Shown here: positions 11,474 through 22,726 of the stretch, piece after piece
Numbering within the stretch: the first letter of the stretch is position 1
How the letters are laid out: each line of letters starts with the position of its first letter
From: Suillus spraguei
Lineage: Eukaryota > Basidiomycota > Agaricomycetes > Boletales > Suillaceae
Reading direction: 5' to 3'
NCBI GenBank assembly: GCA_016800925.1
Contig: JABCPU010000187.1
Coordinates: 62,001 to 126,000, forward strand
Length of the DNA: 64,000 nucleotides
The notes under the pieces: generated by a model
Seen by the model: only the letters and a program-made list of their open reading frames with translations
Told to the model about the DNA's origin: nothing
Databases searched by the model: none
Program-made: the position numbers and the translations under genes

Positions 11474-11618
11474 TCATATAGATCGTGCGCTTTCCACTGC
11501 TACAACCAACCCGTAGGCTGCAGCGGCAGCGAACCCGCCAACAGCCATCGTACTGACTGCTCCCCAAATGTATCCCCAGATATTCCTCGCTGCCCCCGTG
11601 ACCCGAGCTTTGACGGTA
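11474..11618 (-). pseudogene. 3' fragment of CCC1/VIT1, last 47 codons only
   Basis: The minus strand encodes TVKARVTGAARNIWGYIWGA … VESARSI and then TGA, identical in protein to the end of the complete CCC1 at 17,343-18,462. Homology stops abruptly upstream, inside a codon run with no intron in the complete gene, and unrelated sequence follows. It is a truncated passenger at the duplication breakpoint. Confidence 0.9.
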
Positions 11619-11954
11619 TCTGCCATTGCAACCAACAGATAATGATGAACGCAAGAAAAGGTAAGCATTACACAAGCACAGGATTAATGTAGTATAACTG
11701 ATTGAGGCATTAAGACTTATATTTACACGATTCCTGGTTCTAAAGAACGAGCGTTGCGAGTTACCAGTGTGCCTTCCTGTGTGTGACGGCGTTTTTGAAG
11801 CGATTTTTCTTCACAGATATCACGCGATAGTGGTCAGGACTGCTGTATATAACAGCCTGCCTTCAGGCCATGGTTCAAGTTGTCTTGTTGTGATCCATAG
11901 TTTGTTGCTCAGGATGTTTTATCTTTTCCTCACGTCGACGAGCACAAAGTGTGC
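11619..11954. other. Spacer between the duplicated copies
   Basis: About 336 bases match neither copy and show no recognisable gene. A plus-strand ORF overlapping it (11,767-12,036) has no family resemblance. Confidence 0.5.
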
Positions 11955-12306
11955 GAAGCTCGAAGCTGCGAGATTACTCACCTTGTGTCCAAATCATGTG
12001 TATGCACCAATTTTTCAGCCACAACTACAGTATTAATGTTGGTAAATAATTTAAAGTCGCAATGAGGTATGTAGAACGTTCTTGAGGTGATGACTCGATC
12101 ATCTCTAATTTGAAGGTCCGCTAGCTGGCGGTCTTTTTGCCGGACAGCAGTAGCGCCACACTCTGCGCCGGAGTTTTCTACGCCGGGCGCTAGCTGTGAC
12201 CCATGCGTTACATAATTGCAAAACTTGAAATTTAAAAGTCCGCGATCGATCAGATCGCGTGTACATTAATTATGAACACCGCAATATACAATGTATGGTT
12301 CGAGCA

Positions 12307-12843
12307 TTATTCAGATTGGGAGTTGAAATAACCATAGTCATACGTTATAACGCCGGGAGCATACATATTGTCTGTTATATCTGATGAAGAAGACGCATAT
12401 GATGGATATATCCACATCGGGTAGCAATTCTCAGGAGGAAAATATGACACTGCCATTTTATCAGAAATTTTCTCTGTAAAGAAGCATTACTACTAACTCA
12501 CCAGGATAATAAACTGGGGTAGGATATTGCATTGGAGGATCAGTGCTACCAGTAGTAGTCAAAGTCGAAGTTGCATATTTTTTTGAATCGTCATCTGCAG
12601 AAAGCTGCTTGATGATCTCAACAGCTACTCTCGAGTCAGCAAACTCTTCAATCTCGGGCTCTGCAGTTTAATCTACCCACCTTTTGTCAGAATATCGTGC
12701 CGCGTGTGGGGGTTCTCCTGTGATACATCTCGGATGATCTGTCGCAGTTGCGAAAAGTCTTCCGCCTCAGTCGACCGGTAGCGACGCTGTTGGAATATTT
12801 TGCGACTCCGGTCTGGTTTCGTGTGTCTGTCAGTTGTAGACAT
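12307..12843 (-). CDS. Small bHLH-like protein, copy 2
   Basis: The paralogue of 4049-4618 has the same three exons and intron phases. ATG 12,843 gives MSTTDRHTKPDRSRKIFQQR and continues RYRSTEAEDF; exon 2 has SRVAVEIIKQLSAD; exon 3 has SYFPPENC … ITYDYGYFNSQSE. Relative to copy 1 it has several amino-acid changes, deletions that stay in frame in exon 3 (between PENC and PMW, and between PGV and ITYDY), and an extra residue before the second intron. Frame-preserving indels suggest both copies have been under coding constraint. The fold call (helix-loop-helix regulator) is tentative, as for copy 1. Confidence 0.5.
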
Positions 12844-13378
12844 AGTTCTCTGAGGAAGTGAGTGACTGCTCGGCGCTCTGGTTGCAGTAGGGCCCTGCTA
12901 CTTATACATGCAGTGACTACGTAATGGCATACGCCGTTAGGAACCATCGACTCGGAATAACGCTATCGATAGTTTATCTTAGCCCTTTGCAGTTTTGCAT
13001 ATTTATTTGAGGTGGACCCCGACAAACAACTTGTCAGCCAGACTTCTGCAGAGCTGTACGATAGGCGCTCGACAGTGATTGCCCTAACCGAGGATCGCCG
13101 ATGAGAGCGCTAAAGCAAAGAATTTTAATCACCGCAATGATAGATGGCAAGGTTAGGATGACTAAGAAAATTAGTATGCAGAAATACACATATCTCGCCG
13201 GTTCTAGCAGACACTACTACATGACAGTGTGATTGCAATAGTAGGTGATAGTGACGCAGTAAACTTCTCCTGCTCATGAGATTGGCGTTGCTACCCATTC
13301 ATTATGAGAAAGCAGTGTGCACTGTGAAGAACAAGATTTAAAGGCGCCCGAGTATTTTTTTTCCCCAGCTAGTGGCAC

Positions 13379-14063
13379 TCAAATTCCACGTGAATCATTG
13401 ATCAAGTGGCCTTGCGAGTATAAGGAATGATGCGCAGGTATTTTCGGTTTAGTATAAACAGAAATCTTAACCCGTCGCTGCTTCACGTATAGATCAACAG
13501 AGTTATGGAAACCTAAAAATCTAACTGTTCGGGAATGAACGCAACTTGCCGCCTTGGACAGGTACTGATCCACGGCAATGGGCACATAACTATGTTCGCA
13601 CGATGCACGGAAATAATTATGAGTAATTTTGTTCGTAGTAGACACATCACCAAGAAGCCGGAGTCGTTGTCGCTTGGGCGGATGGAAACTCTCAATATCG
13701 ACGCCGGCGGCTTGATGTGCCAACGTGAACTGTCCTAGTTCCTGAACCAAACAGGTGGCATCCTGAACCGCGATGTGACGAAGGTAATATACCTATCTCA
13801 TAAGTCACCCGGCTTCCATTGCATCCAACATCCAGAAATCGCTTACCCCCAGGAAGAAGTAAAGCCAGTCGTGAAGGGGCGCTTAGAATAATATCTGCAC
13901 AATTCTCCATCAGAGAATGCAAGGGGGATTTTATTAGATGCCTACCCATGATAGTTTCCACCGCTTGACTATCCGCATGTACTGGCATGATCACTACAAC
14001 GTTGTGCACTGAGTGTGCAGGATGATGATCATGACGTGTACAGACCTTATGTGGGTCCGACAA
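13379..14063 (-). other. Possible unrecognised minus-strand gene or remnant, copy 2
   Basis: Counterpart of 5497-6216. Open stretches on the minus strand encode MPVHADSQAVETIMG, a short IILSAPS segment, and ELGQFTLAHQAAGVDIESFH running on through PKRQRLRLLG without the stop seen in copy 1. The C-terminal part (VRFLGFHNSVDLYVKQRRVK) is also conserved in copy 1 near 5140-5220. No family recognised. Confidence 0.25.
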
Positions 14064-14097
14064 AAAAGGAAATCATGCCCTCGACGTGGTGTGAAAG

Positions 14098-14262
14098 TCA
14101 GCTGACTTCCTTCAGGGCTACTCTAATTATATGTAGACCTGGGGTCAAAGTCTGGGAACCATGCCAGGTCGCCGGCGGTACATAACCTTTTTTGTGCTCC
14201 ACAGAACAAGAGTTATGGCCGTCGGCGATAGCCGCGTTGATACATAAGTACATGCGGCGCAT
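14098..14262 (-). other. Short ORF conserved with copy 1 (54 codons)
   Basis: Matches the 6308-6457 ORF with a three-codon in-frame insertion and a different C-terminus. The frame also remains open upstream to about 14,517. Function unknown. The rest of copy 2 to 16,083 holds only short ORFs shared with copy 1 that I cannot assign. Confidence 0.25.
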
Positions 14263-16083
14263 TGACAATGTAACATTCCTATCACCCTGATATACCATAG
14301 TCCAGTTTTTCACAGTACAGTGATGATATATATATATATATGAGGCTGTTCCAAGATGTTTGATTAGTATGAATCTTATCACACCACAATCATAATTAAC
14401 CAGGGAGACATGTCGCGACAGCATGAGCGCTGAGCGTTGTTTTTTTGATTTGTAAATGCATTTCGCTTGCATCCGAGGCTCGAATGCGGCGAAACGGGTG
14501 GAAGGAACAAGGAACAAAGGGGTAGATAGGAGACCAACGAAGTTGGATTTTTATGTCAAGTGGAAAGAAGTTCGCATTTGTCAAGAACTGCATACATTTC
14601 GGCACAAAGTTCGATAGTGCGTTGTGCACGTGCGTGTATTGTAGTCACTCCATAGCAATTATAACGGTTTCAAAACTCCCTAGCCAGTGCGGCAATTGAA
14701 TCACGCGCTCCGCCCACCGAATCATTGGTTCCCGCTCCACCCATGCTCGATATAAAAAAAACACGAGCACGGAGCGCCGAGCAGTTGATTTGCTCACCGT
14801 ACTGGAAAGATAGAAATTAACAGGGTCATAAGTCTACCAGTCACCGCGTGGTCCGATACGTTGCCCCATCGCGCTAGAGTCATCCGTGCGAACTTCGAAA
14901 GGTCATCCAGAAGTGGAAGATCCTGTAGACATGATTACCGCAAAGTTTTTTATCATCAGATGTTGCATCCCTGATGCCATCGAAGCTGCAAAGCGTGTCT
15001 TCAGCGAAATCCAAGTTCGCATACTTCTACTATGTGATCATGTCGGGTAAAGACCACCATGAGGGCTTGCGTTCCGCAAAGAAAGGCCTGAAGTGCCCGA
15101 AGATGACGCCGTTCGTACGCTTTGGGTTCTTGCACCGTGCTGTTGAGCTCGCAGGCAGTCCGGGAGTATGTCGCAATCAGGAATCTACTCCTGGAGACAG
15201 GAAATACGATGAAGGTATTGTATTCCTTATGAGCGCGATGGAGCCTCATGGAGGACGCAAAGGTTTACGCTATGGAAGCTCCACTAGAGGAAGAACGTGC
15301 TATCATTATTGAAACATGTGCCTCACTCTAACCATCAAGGGACCAGAGATCCCAACGGACCTTCAAGAGTTTCAGGTATGTATGTTCACCGGTCGGCTTT
15401 GGCGCTTAACGGTCTCCTTATATACAGCCGAGCACAGGTCGCATTCAATAAGTTGGGTATGCCGACGAATTAGCATATTCCTGGGCAATTCCTCTGAAAA
15501 TGCGGTTGCATCTGGCCCAGAAAAACATCGTCAAGCGCTAGGGCGTTGCCCTGTCGTAATTGTAGAAAACTGGATATGATCTTGCTGTGTGGCTTGACAA
15601 CCTCCATATTGATCGGGGAAAGGAAGACGAGTGTCACCCACAGAGATGCTCCCATCCATGAGTCAGCGCGAACATCATGGCATTATACAGATGTTCATGG
15701 TACAGCAATCCCAGTGCTGCACCAAGAAAGTGCAGTAGTTGTGAGAAAGTGAGGTGACTGGTTCATTCACTCATGTCATGGGCGGATGATTGACCGGTAG
15801 TTCTCCAGGTATTGCAATTGTGGTTGCATTGGTCTGAGTACAAGGCTACACGCAGGTCGTAAATGGCCTGAAATATCGCGTCAATATTCATTCATGTTGT
15901 CATACCAGTTTTGCGATTCGTCCCTCTATAAACGGTTCCTCACACCCATCGCTCTAAATTGTTAACCTACCTTGTGGCGCATCTGAGATATAAGGGTAGG
16001 TATGTCACTGGCTTGTATTGGTACAGTAAAACATGTATTATCATACACACCATTCGACTGCAATAACATCTCGTCCTTGCGCC

Positions 16084-16846
16084 TCAGGTTCTTCGCCTTT
16101 TGTTCGACTTGCTCGCTTCATATGCATCCTCTCTCCTGTCCTCGACTCTTTTCAAAAAGTCCATCTTTTCCAAGTAACCACCTCCGCGTCGGTTAGCATC
16201 AAGTTCGTCCTTAATATCACTTGACGTGACATGTGTGCGCCAGTCCATTGCAGATTTATCCAGTGTGGTAATCTTTTTAGCCTTCTGAGACGGTATGTCC
16301 GCTAAAGACGTACGAGGCTTGCGAGGACCTGGAGGTTTCCTTGTAGCAGATTTCTCTGCTGTAGTTTGTATTGGAGCTGCTGAAATCGATGCTGACGCGC
16401 TGACATCGGTGGTTGAAGACGAATAATCAGGGGTTGGCGTAGCAGCAGACAACGACTGTGATGGATCCCACCGTGGCCACTTCTTCGCTTCTTCAGAGTC
16501 CTCGAGAACTTCAACCACTTCTCTTCACATCACTAAGCACACTGACAAGGAATGAGTAGGAATACATACACCATATTCTTCCCTGCGAAAAGGAAACATT
16601 TCTCGATCTTCACGAGCTTCTTTGGCGGCTCCTCGACCTTTGGAGGCGGTGGCGTCGAGACAGATGCCTGGAAACTAGCCCATAAAGCGTCACGCGCCCT
16701 ATACAGTAGGATAAGTATATTCGACCCATAGGGTCACCCGACACACCTCACTTTTTCTTCTCCACTAGATCTTCCTCTTTCACTTCATTCACCACGTCAG
16801 CTTTATCATTTCCTTCTTCATCTCCAGAACTATCCGAGTCTGACAT
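16084..16846 (-). CDS. SWC5: SWR1-complex subunit Swc5 (BCNT/CFDP1 family)
   Basis: Swc5 is a subunit of the SWR1 chromatin remodeller that exchanges H2A for H2A.Z in the nucleus. Exon 1 from ATG 16,846 is acidic (MSDSDSSGDEEGND…), as in the family. Exon 2 has a Pro/Lys-rich segment ending KCFLFAGKNM. Intron 2 (donor GTATGT, acceptor GAAG) restores VEVVEVLEDSEEAKKWPRW. The last exon carries the BCNT-C signature: KKITTLDKSAMDWRTHV, then DELDANRRGGGYLEKMDFL and RVEDRREDAYE, ending in a basic tail. All family landmarks are present, so this copy appears functional, unlike copy 1. It converges on no neighbour: CCC1 lies upstream on the same strand. Confidence 0.88.
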
Positions 16847-17342
16847 ATTTAGTTAAACAAGATGATTCTTGGTGGGATAACCTATTATCACACCTTGGTG
16901 TTCGGGAGGCACATAGTCTGGGTCATCATCTTCGGAGTCAGATGTTGGGTCGCGCAGTGGAGGAGACATCATGTGGTGTTGTTTGATGTTGTTGAACTTG
17001 AAGGTGCTGGATAATAGTCGTCAATAAATATTTGCCACCCATCCTCATTACGGGTTCGCTGTGCGAACTTATGAACATTTCAACTGTAGCTGTCGTAGGA
17101 ACTCCGCGTGACGCAGCGCTGCAACAATATAGTTGTGATTGTTGTCGGAACACAGCAAGTTGACACATGTGAAAGAAAATTTTACACCACTATGCATAAG
17201 AGTAACCGAATATTTTATGTAGTACTAGTACTACAGGTATCCTATGAAAAATATCTGAAAACAGTAAGCTACGATTCACGAACTAACCTAGCGGACCATC
17301 CAAACGGTACGAAAGAGACCATCAAATCAACAAAGAAACATA

Positions 17343-18462
17343 TCATATAGATCGTGCGCTTTCCACTGCTACAACCAACCCGTAGGCTGCAGCGGCAGCG
17401 AACCCGCCAACAGCCATCGTACTGACTGCTCCCCAAATGTATCCCCAGATATTCCTCGCTGCCCCCGTGACCCGAGCTTTGACGGTACCAAATATGAGAA
17501 GGATTATTCCAGTAAGTATGCAAGAATATTGTAGTGCTTTTATTGCTCGAGGAATGAAGAAATATGGGAGAAGGGGGACGATACCGCCACAGAGGTATCC
17601 CATGCCGATAGTGACCGCGGAGATGTATAGTCGGCGAGTCGGAATTTCCTCTGAACAAATGATTAGAACCATGTCAAATATAAGAATAATGTCAAAATAC
17701 ACATACCCAATCCTTCTCCAAATTTCAGTAAGAAAGGTGTTAGCCCAGACTCGCTTTTCATCCCCCGCGATGGTTTCTCCCCATCGGCAGGTACGGGTGT
17801 ACTTCCGTCAAACCCGGATTCATCCTCTGCTTTCCGCAGGCAATGCGTGACAGCCCGGGAGGTCGATTCATCGACACCGACCGGACCCAATACAGCATAT
17901 ACCTCTCTCTCCATTTCTCCAGTGCAACTCCGCATTACCCGTGAGTAGGTGTGGCGTTGCAGGAATCGATAATGATCCCGTTCAGCCTGGGATGCAAGGA
18001 AACCACCTATTCCCATCGATATGGCACCGGCAATGAGTTCTGCAAGGCCGCCGACAACGACTATTCTTGACGTCCCTAAGCCAGACAGACCAGCTGTCAG
18101 CGCGAAGGGAACAGTCAGGCCATCAGACAATCCAATGATTCTGTAGAAGGCGTACAAAATATGTCAACGACTTGCGTGGACAGCGCAGACAGAAGCTCGC
18201 AAGCTGGTAAGGAGAAAACTCACATGTCACGGACAACATCAGTATCTATGAGAGTTCTGTCGTCATCGTCCTTGAACTCCTTGCAACAAATACCATCCTG
18301 GCGGCCATGTCTGTCGCATTTGTCGGTGAGTGGTGAACTTGTTGTTCCATTAGATTCCAATGACCACACTGGTAGTTGTCTTCTGACTGAACTGCTAGAC
18401 ATACCATCTCTGTGTGGTAGGGGAACTACAGCTGTGGTGGTGCTGGTAGACGCCTGGTTCAT
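17343..18462 (-). CDS. CCC1: CCC1/VIT1 family vacuolar iron (Fe/Mn) transporter
   Basis: Transports ferrous iron or manganese into the vacuole for storage and detoxification. Exon 1 (ATG 18,462) encodes a Ser/Thr-rich N-terminus ending DTDVVRD. Splicing joins it to IIIGLSDGLTVPFALTAGLS, the canonical first helix, then GLAELIAGAISMGIGGFLAS with the family's GxxExxxGAxSMGxG(x)(Y/F)L motif. The cytosolic metal-binding helices (HCLRKAEDESGF…) follow. A second intron (donor GTATGT) leads into EEIPTRRLYISAVTIGMGYL and three further membrane segments ending VAVESARSI. About 300 residues, normal for the family. Its last codons are duplicated in copy 1 at 11,474-11,618. Confidence 0.93.
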
Positions 18463-19760
18463 GGCTGGTTAACGGGTGAATGGGTGGCCAACCGAGGCAG
18501 TAAAGAATTATTGGAGCAAGAAGAGTTTAACAAGTGGATGGGTAAAGAATTATTAGAGCGAGAAGGGTATTTATACATGATGACATGACGGGTACTGAAG
18601 TCATCATAGCAAGAGGTGTGCAAAAGGAAAATGCCGAACATAGCCGACTTGACTGAGCTTGTAAACTTGTAATATACATGTACAGCCACTACAAGTTTTA
18701 AAACGCAAATTCTAAGTTTCTCGATAGCGGCCTAAGCTCTTCGTCAAATCGTTAGTTGCGTGGTGAAAGTGTGGTATAATTACTACTATAGAACATGGCT
18801 AGATAGTTATTTCAATCAGCAGTGTGCGTGGAAGGACGTTGATCAAGAAATGATCATTTTTAAGTGTAATTTTGATAACATGTGACAAAATAAGTAATAC
18901 GACGCGTCGATATCAATATGACGCGTCTCATCGACGAGTCCTCGACGTCTCTCTATCGTCCCAGCATCATCCACTTTAATCAAATCATTAGACTTCATCG
19001 CATTATGTATTCTACGGCACAAAACAATTACAGTAATGTCGACTCGGTGTAATATGGTCAGACCGCCGCCCGCATAACCGTTACACCAAAAGGTGAAATA
19101 CTGAAAGCTTAGCTTTCAGCATCAGCGGCGGTATATGTACTGATTATGGGAACTCAGGTAAGCCAGCCTACACTCGGCTTGTATTAATATCGGAACGCAT
19201 ATATGCGGCTCAAATCACACGGTGGATCAGATTTCGTTGACTCGAATCAATCATCCGTAGTGATGTTCCGGCCCAGCTTCAAGCCCCGGGCCAGCCGAAG
19301 CCAGGCCTAAAAATTAAGCCGAGCCGAGCCCAGGCCCAGGTCATGGGCTGCCCAAGGCTTGCCTGGGCTTCAACTTCGGAAAGCCTAACATACTATCTCC
19401 CCCGGCAAAATGACCTTGGTAATTAACATGGTTTATATGGCGGCTAAGTGAGAGCATCGATTTGACCAATAGATTACCTCCCTTAACCGCACACATATAC
19501 CAGTACTGTGTTTTTCTTGGACGTTGCCTTGGCTGTGCATAACCCTCACTTAACCGCGCGCATACAGTGTTGCTTGAAATCTTTCAACAAAGTAATAATG
19601 GCTGAACCACTAACATAGCACTTCGATAACACAGTGAAAACTCGAAACAAAAACCATGCTGCCGCTACGCATGAGACCCGCTTAGCAATCCTCACTTGGT
19701 TTTTGCTACGATGACGAGGGGACCACGAATTAGAACAAAACAATCGAGACGGGCGGTCAG
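18463..19760. other. Intergenic, with one probable hAT-type end
   Basis: No gene is recognised. Near 18,495-18,570 a short AT-rich motif (TAAAGAATTATTRGAGC) occurs twice. From 19,258 a sequence TAGTGATGTTCCGGCCCAG followed by GCCCGGGC/AGGCCCAGG motifs resembles a hAT terminus with subterminal repeats, but no matching opposite end was found nearby. Confidence 0.4.
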
Positions 19761-20881
19761 TTACTCACCTGTGCCATTAGGCTTAGTCGCGCCTCCTTTG
19801 TTATCAGCGGCACCAGACGCGGAGAGTTGAAAGGAAGCTCCGTTCGGTTCAGACGACAACGGTTTATCGTCTTTTGGCGGAGCTTGTGGCTTCTTGCCAT
19901 CAGCCTTGCTTGTTGAGCCATTAGTTGAAAGTGGCTCTGTAGATACGTGCAAGGAGTCAGATGGCTTGTGGGTCGTCGAATCGTGACCATTCAAACCATA
20001 GGTTGCTTCCCCATTGGCTTTCTGAGCAGTGGAGCCAAAGCCATTCTGAGTGGCTGACCCGCTGAAACCGTTGAATGCACCGGACGAGTTTCTGGAGTGT
20101 CGACCTGGCGACATCGGTCTCGGCGGAATGCCAAATACCTCTCTTATCATATCTTCCAACTGTACATCCCCAAAATCGTCGAACGTCGGCGAGCGAATGC
20201 CGCTCTCCGCGGCTTGCTGCCGAGCACGCTCGCGTGCATCGGCAACGCGGAGAACGGTTTCCATTCCGAGTGACATGCCCTCTGTCAAAGACAGAGGTTT
20301 GTCACGTTTGCATATCGCGATGTATGCAGGGATAAGGAGCGCTTTGTTGATCTTATGTTCGTGATATGCCACGACCTTGTCGATCGGCTCAATGTCGAGT
20401 TTCTCAAGCTCGCGAATAGCGAGGTCTTTGATGTTGCAGAAGTTCCATCGATGAGCAAGGTTCAGGATGCTAAACCATGTCTCAGCGGGAGCATCGTAGA
20501 TTGAATATTGACTGGAATCATATATAAGTGAATGCAGTAGCTCAGAAATCGCACATACGGGTTGTAGATCACCCAGAGGAAGCGCTCAAAGTCTTCGCTT
20601 TTGATGTCGTCGAGGGTGAAAGGACTTGGGGCATCAGCCGTGCCGTGTTCCCCACCATTGGGAGGTGCATCTAGCATCTGGCGCCATACCAGCGATTCAC
20701 GGTAGAAGAAAAAACTGTGTATACGGAATAGATGGTTCCCGATCTGCAATGTTGGCCCCAGATCAGAATGGAAGGATCAAGGAATACTTTTGAGACTCAC
20801 CAACACATTCATATCCCCGCCACGCAGGTAATAGTCCTTGTGGTGGATCACACGGCCCACGCGATCCTGCGAGGTGCTCAT
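19761..20881 (-). CDS. BTB/POZ domain protein
   Basis: A member of the mushroom BTB family, probably a protein-interaction adaptor (for example in Cullin-3 ligases). ATG 20,881 starts MSTSQDRVGRVIHHKDYY…, then GGDMNVLVQIGNHLFRIH-type BTB core across an intron, and FFFYRESLVWRQMLDAP. SPFTLDDIKSEDFERFLWVI follows, with an intron at the next Asn-Pro. The BACK-like part reads YSIYDAPAETWF, LAHRWNFCNIKDLAIREL, and LLIPAYIAICKRDKPLSLTE. The C-terminal 110 residues are low-complexity (Ser, Gly, Asn, Lys). Introns are short and phases fit. Start and family are well supported; the biological target is unknown. Confidence 0.82.
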
Positions 20882-21716
20882 AATGGAAGATGGAAGATGA
20901 GAGATGGGAGAATGGTAGCTCAAAGTTGAAGGGGTGCTACGTATATATGCTTTCGATTCAATTCCAGATCATCATGACCTATCATAACATGCGTCTTTCA
21001 TGATATGAGTTGTCATCTACGCCCTTCCATTCCATCACCAGCATGTTTACACGAGGCATGATGCGCATTTGCGGCTGTCCAATATCGTAAGGATAATTGA
21101 CTGCCAGTAAATTGAGGTAAGTATCTGCGTTACTGCACGGTGAGGTCCTACAATTTTTTTTGTCAAGACCTAAATGGTTTTGCGCTAATCGGCGCCGACC
21201 AATGTCCATCAGAGCGGGAAACTGACTGTTTTGGACAAATATTCGCCATCCAGTCGCCGCAAGGCTTCTAGACCATATCCAGTAGATATTACAATCACGT
21301 TTACTTCACAAGAGGATGTGGGCGATCCGTTTGCCATAAAGCATTCAGGGGTTTAAATCCGCAGTATTTGCTCCAAGCGCCCAAGAAAGCCCATCATGTG
21401 AGGCGCAGTGCCTTACGACTCGACCATACTACTTCAAGTCACTACGCATGGCGAGATCATTGACCGGAAGGCGATATCAGTATGTAAGACACCCTCCGCA
21501 TAGCATGAAGTAGAAGCACATGTATGGTTCAATCCTCCATCCCACAGCCACATATTAAATCCTGTGGGAAGTGCGGACGTAGCTGGTGTCTTTAGACTGG
21601 GCTATGGTCAAATGTTTCACCCATTTGAAAAAAGAATTCACCACCGGTGTTCAACAATTCGCAAGTGCTTTCAAATACTTCGTACAGGACAGTTTGCATC
21701 ATACTCGAGTCCTAAG
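20882..21716. other. Intergenic stretch, no gene recognised
   Basis: No coding family seen. A minus-strand sequence near 21,360-21,440 has a box A-like TGGTCGAGTCG, but no pairing T-arm or acceptor stem, so it is not annotated as tRNA. Confidence 0.5.
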
Positions 21717-22726
21717 TCATCCCCTGACTCTGAGAACCTTCCGTTTACCTTTTTGAACGCCCGGTTGGCCAGGAACAGCTCCTGCACCTGGCTCCTGTGC
21801 ACTCATCCCAGCTTTAACGGTCTCGATGAGCATTCCCGTAGGTAAAGCTGGTGAATAAGGAGATAATCGGCTTGCCAATGCTGGCAGAGGTTGTGGAGGT
21901 GTAGGCAAGCGCTGTTGACTTGACTGGGAAAGCTGCACGGCAACACCAGAACCCGCTTTGGACTTCTGTTTGCCTTTCGCGGACGTAGGAGGTTTGTTTG
22001 CTGGCTGAGCGGCAGAAACTGGGGGCGGAGTCATTACGTATGGTGGGCGGGGAATATTATCCTGTTTTATCCGTTGGATCTGGAAGGATATCATCTCCAG
22101 CAGCTGTTTTTCTGAACATATTTGAGTTGTTAGAGAAAAAGGTCATCGCAGAATGAACTCGCGCACTCGTTTTGATCGCAGGGTTCATCAATCGCCCATC
22201 TTTCTTCCACTGAACACGCACACGACCAGGGTTTTCCCAGTCCCTAGGATGAGATTTCTGCACTTCGTGCAAGGTACCTAATCCAAGCCGACTAGTCGCA
22301 TCCGCGATGTCCTTGCTCAAAGGCCACCAAATGCTCTTTTCGCGTGCTATCCGGCGCTCACCCGTCCCATATGGCCGTTTCGCATCGATATAGATAGGGT
22401 AGATACATGTCCACCTAATAAACTCTTAGCAAACAAAGGATAGTCGCATGACTAACGTACTTCTTATAAGGCGTAATGTCAGTGACAGTATTGGATGGTT
22501 GACCTTGCGATTGACCAGACGATGTTGGAGCGTGAAACGGTGATTGCGATTGTGATGCTTGGCCTAGTGCGGACATATCATCTGATTCAGATTCACTGTC
22601 CTCTTCATCAGAATGTCCTATCTCTTCGAGTAGCGGCCCACGCGGCCCAGTGTTGAGCGGACGTGATGGGAGCGGGAGGTCGGTGTCATCGTCAAATTCT
22701 TCGATTACTGCTGTGCGACGAGACAT
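21717..22726 (-). CDS. SEC65: Signal recognition particle 19-kDa subunit (SRP19/Sec65)
   Basis: Binds SRP RNA and promotes assembly of the SRP54 complex for co-translational targeting to the ER. After an acidic, disordered N-terminus (MSRRTAVIEEFDDDTDLPLP) and an intron, the SRP19 domain reads WTCIYPIYIDAKRPYGTGER, RRIAREKSIWWPLSKDIADA, LHEVQKSHPRDWENPGRVRV and QWKKDGRLMNPAIKT. An intron with donor GTGCGC joins KKQLLEMISFQIQR, the usual last helix. The C-terminus extends about 120 residues in Pro/Gln/Ala-rich sequence and ends Lys-rich (KGKRKVLRVRG), as in fungal Sec65 with its basic tail. Phases fit throughout. Confidence 0.92.

Larger units (their letters stand above)
2590..11618. repeat. 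Direct duplication, copy 1 (partner 11,955-17,487)
   Basis: It aligns by eye with 11,955-17,487 in the same orientation: 2590-2710 with 11,955-12,060, a short block near 3425-3450 with 12,065-12,090, then nearly continuously from 3935 with 12,202. Copy 1 has extra sequence at 2710-3425, 3455-3935, 5281-5795 and three transposon insertions (7317-7727, 7953-8419, 9037-10,059). The right end breaks inside the last exon of a CCC1 gene, after the shared bases GACGGTA. Divergence is marked left of about 10,215 and very low to its right. It may be a true tandem duplication or two haplotypes joined in assembly. Confidence 0.9.
11955..17487. repeat. Direct duplication, copy 2 (partner 2590-11,618)
   Basis: The shorter copy lacks the three transposons of copy 1 and its extra blocks, and keeps their empty sites. 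A small private segment at 12,095-12,200 contains GCTAGCTGGCG and CGCCGGGCGCTAGC, roughly inverted. From about 16,085 rightwards only a handful of differences per kilobase separate it from copy 1, including in introns. The sequence continues unbroken into a full CCC1 gene, so this copy looks like the ancestral arrangement at its right edge. Confidence 0.9.

Noticed and set aside
19258..19375. hAT-like terminus with GCCCGGGC motifs
   Set aside because: No second end or target duplication found, so not listed as an element of its own.
21360..21440. Possible tRNA on the minus strand (TGGTCGAGTCG … GGATTTAAACCCC)
   Set aside because: Box B is poor and neither T-arm nor acceptor arms pair.
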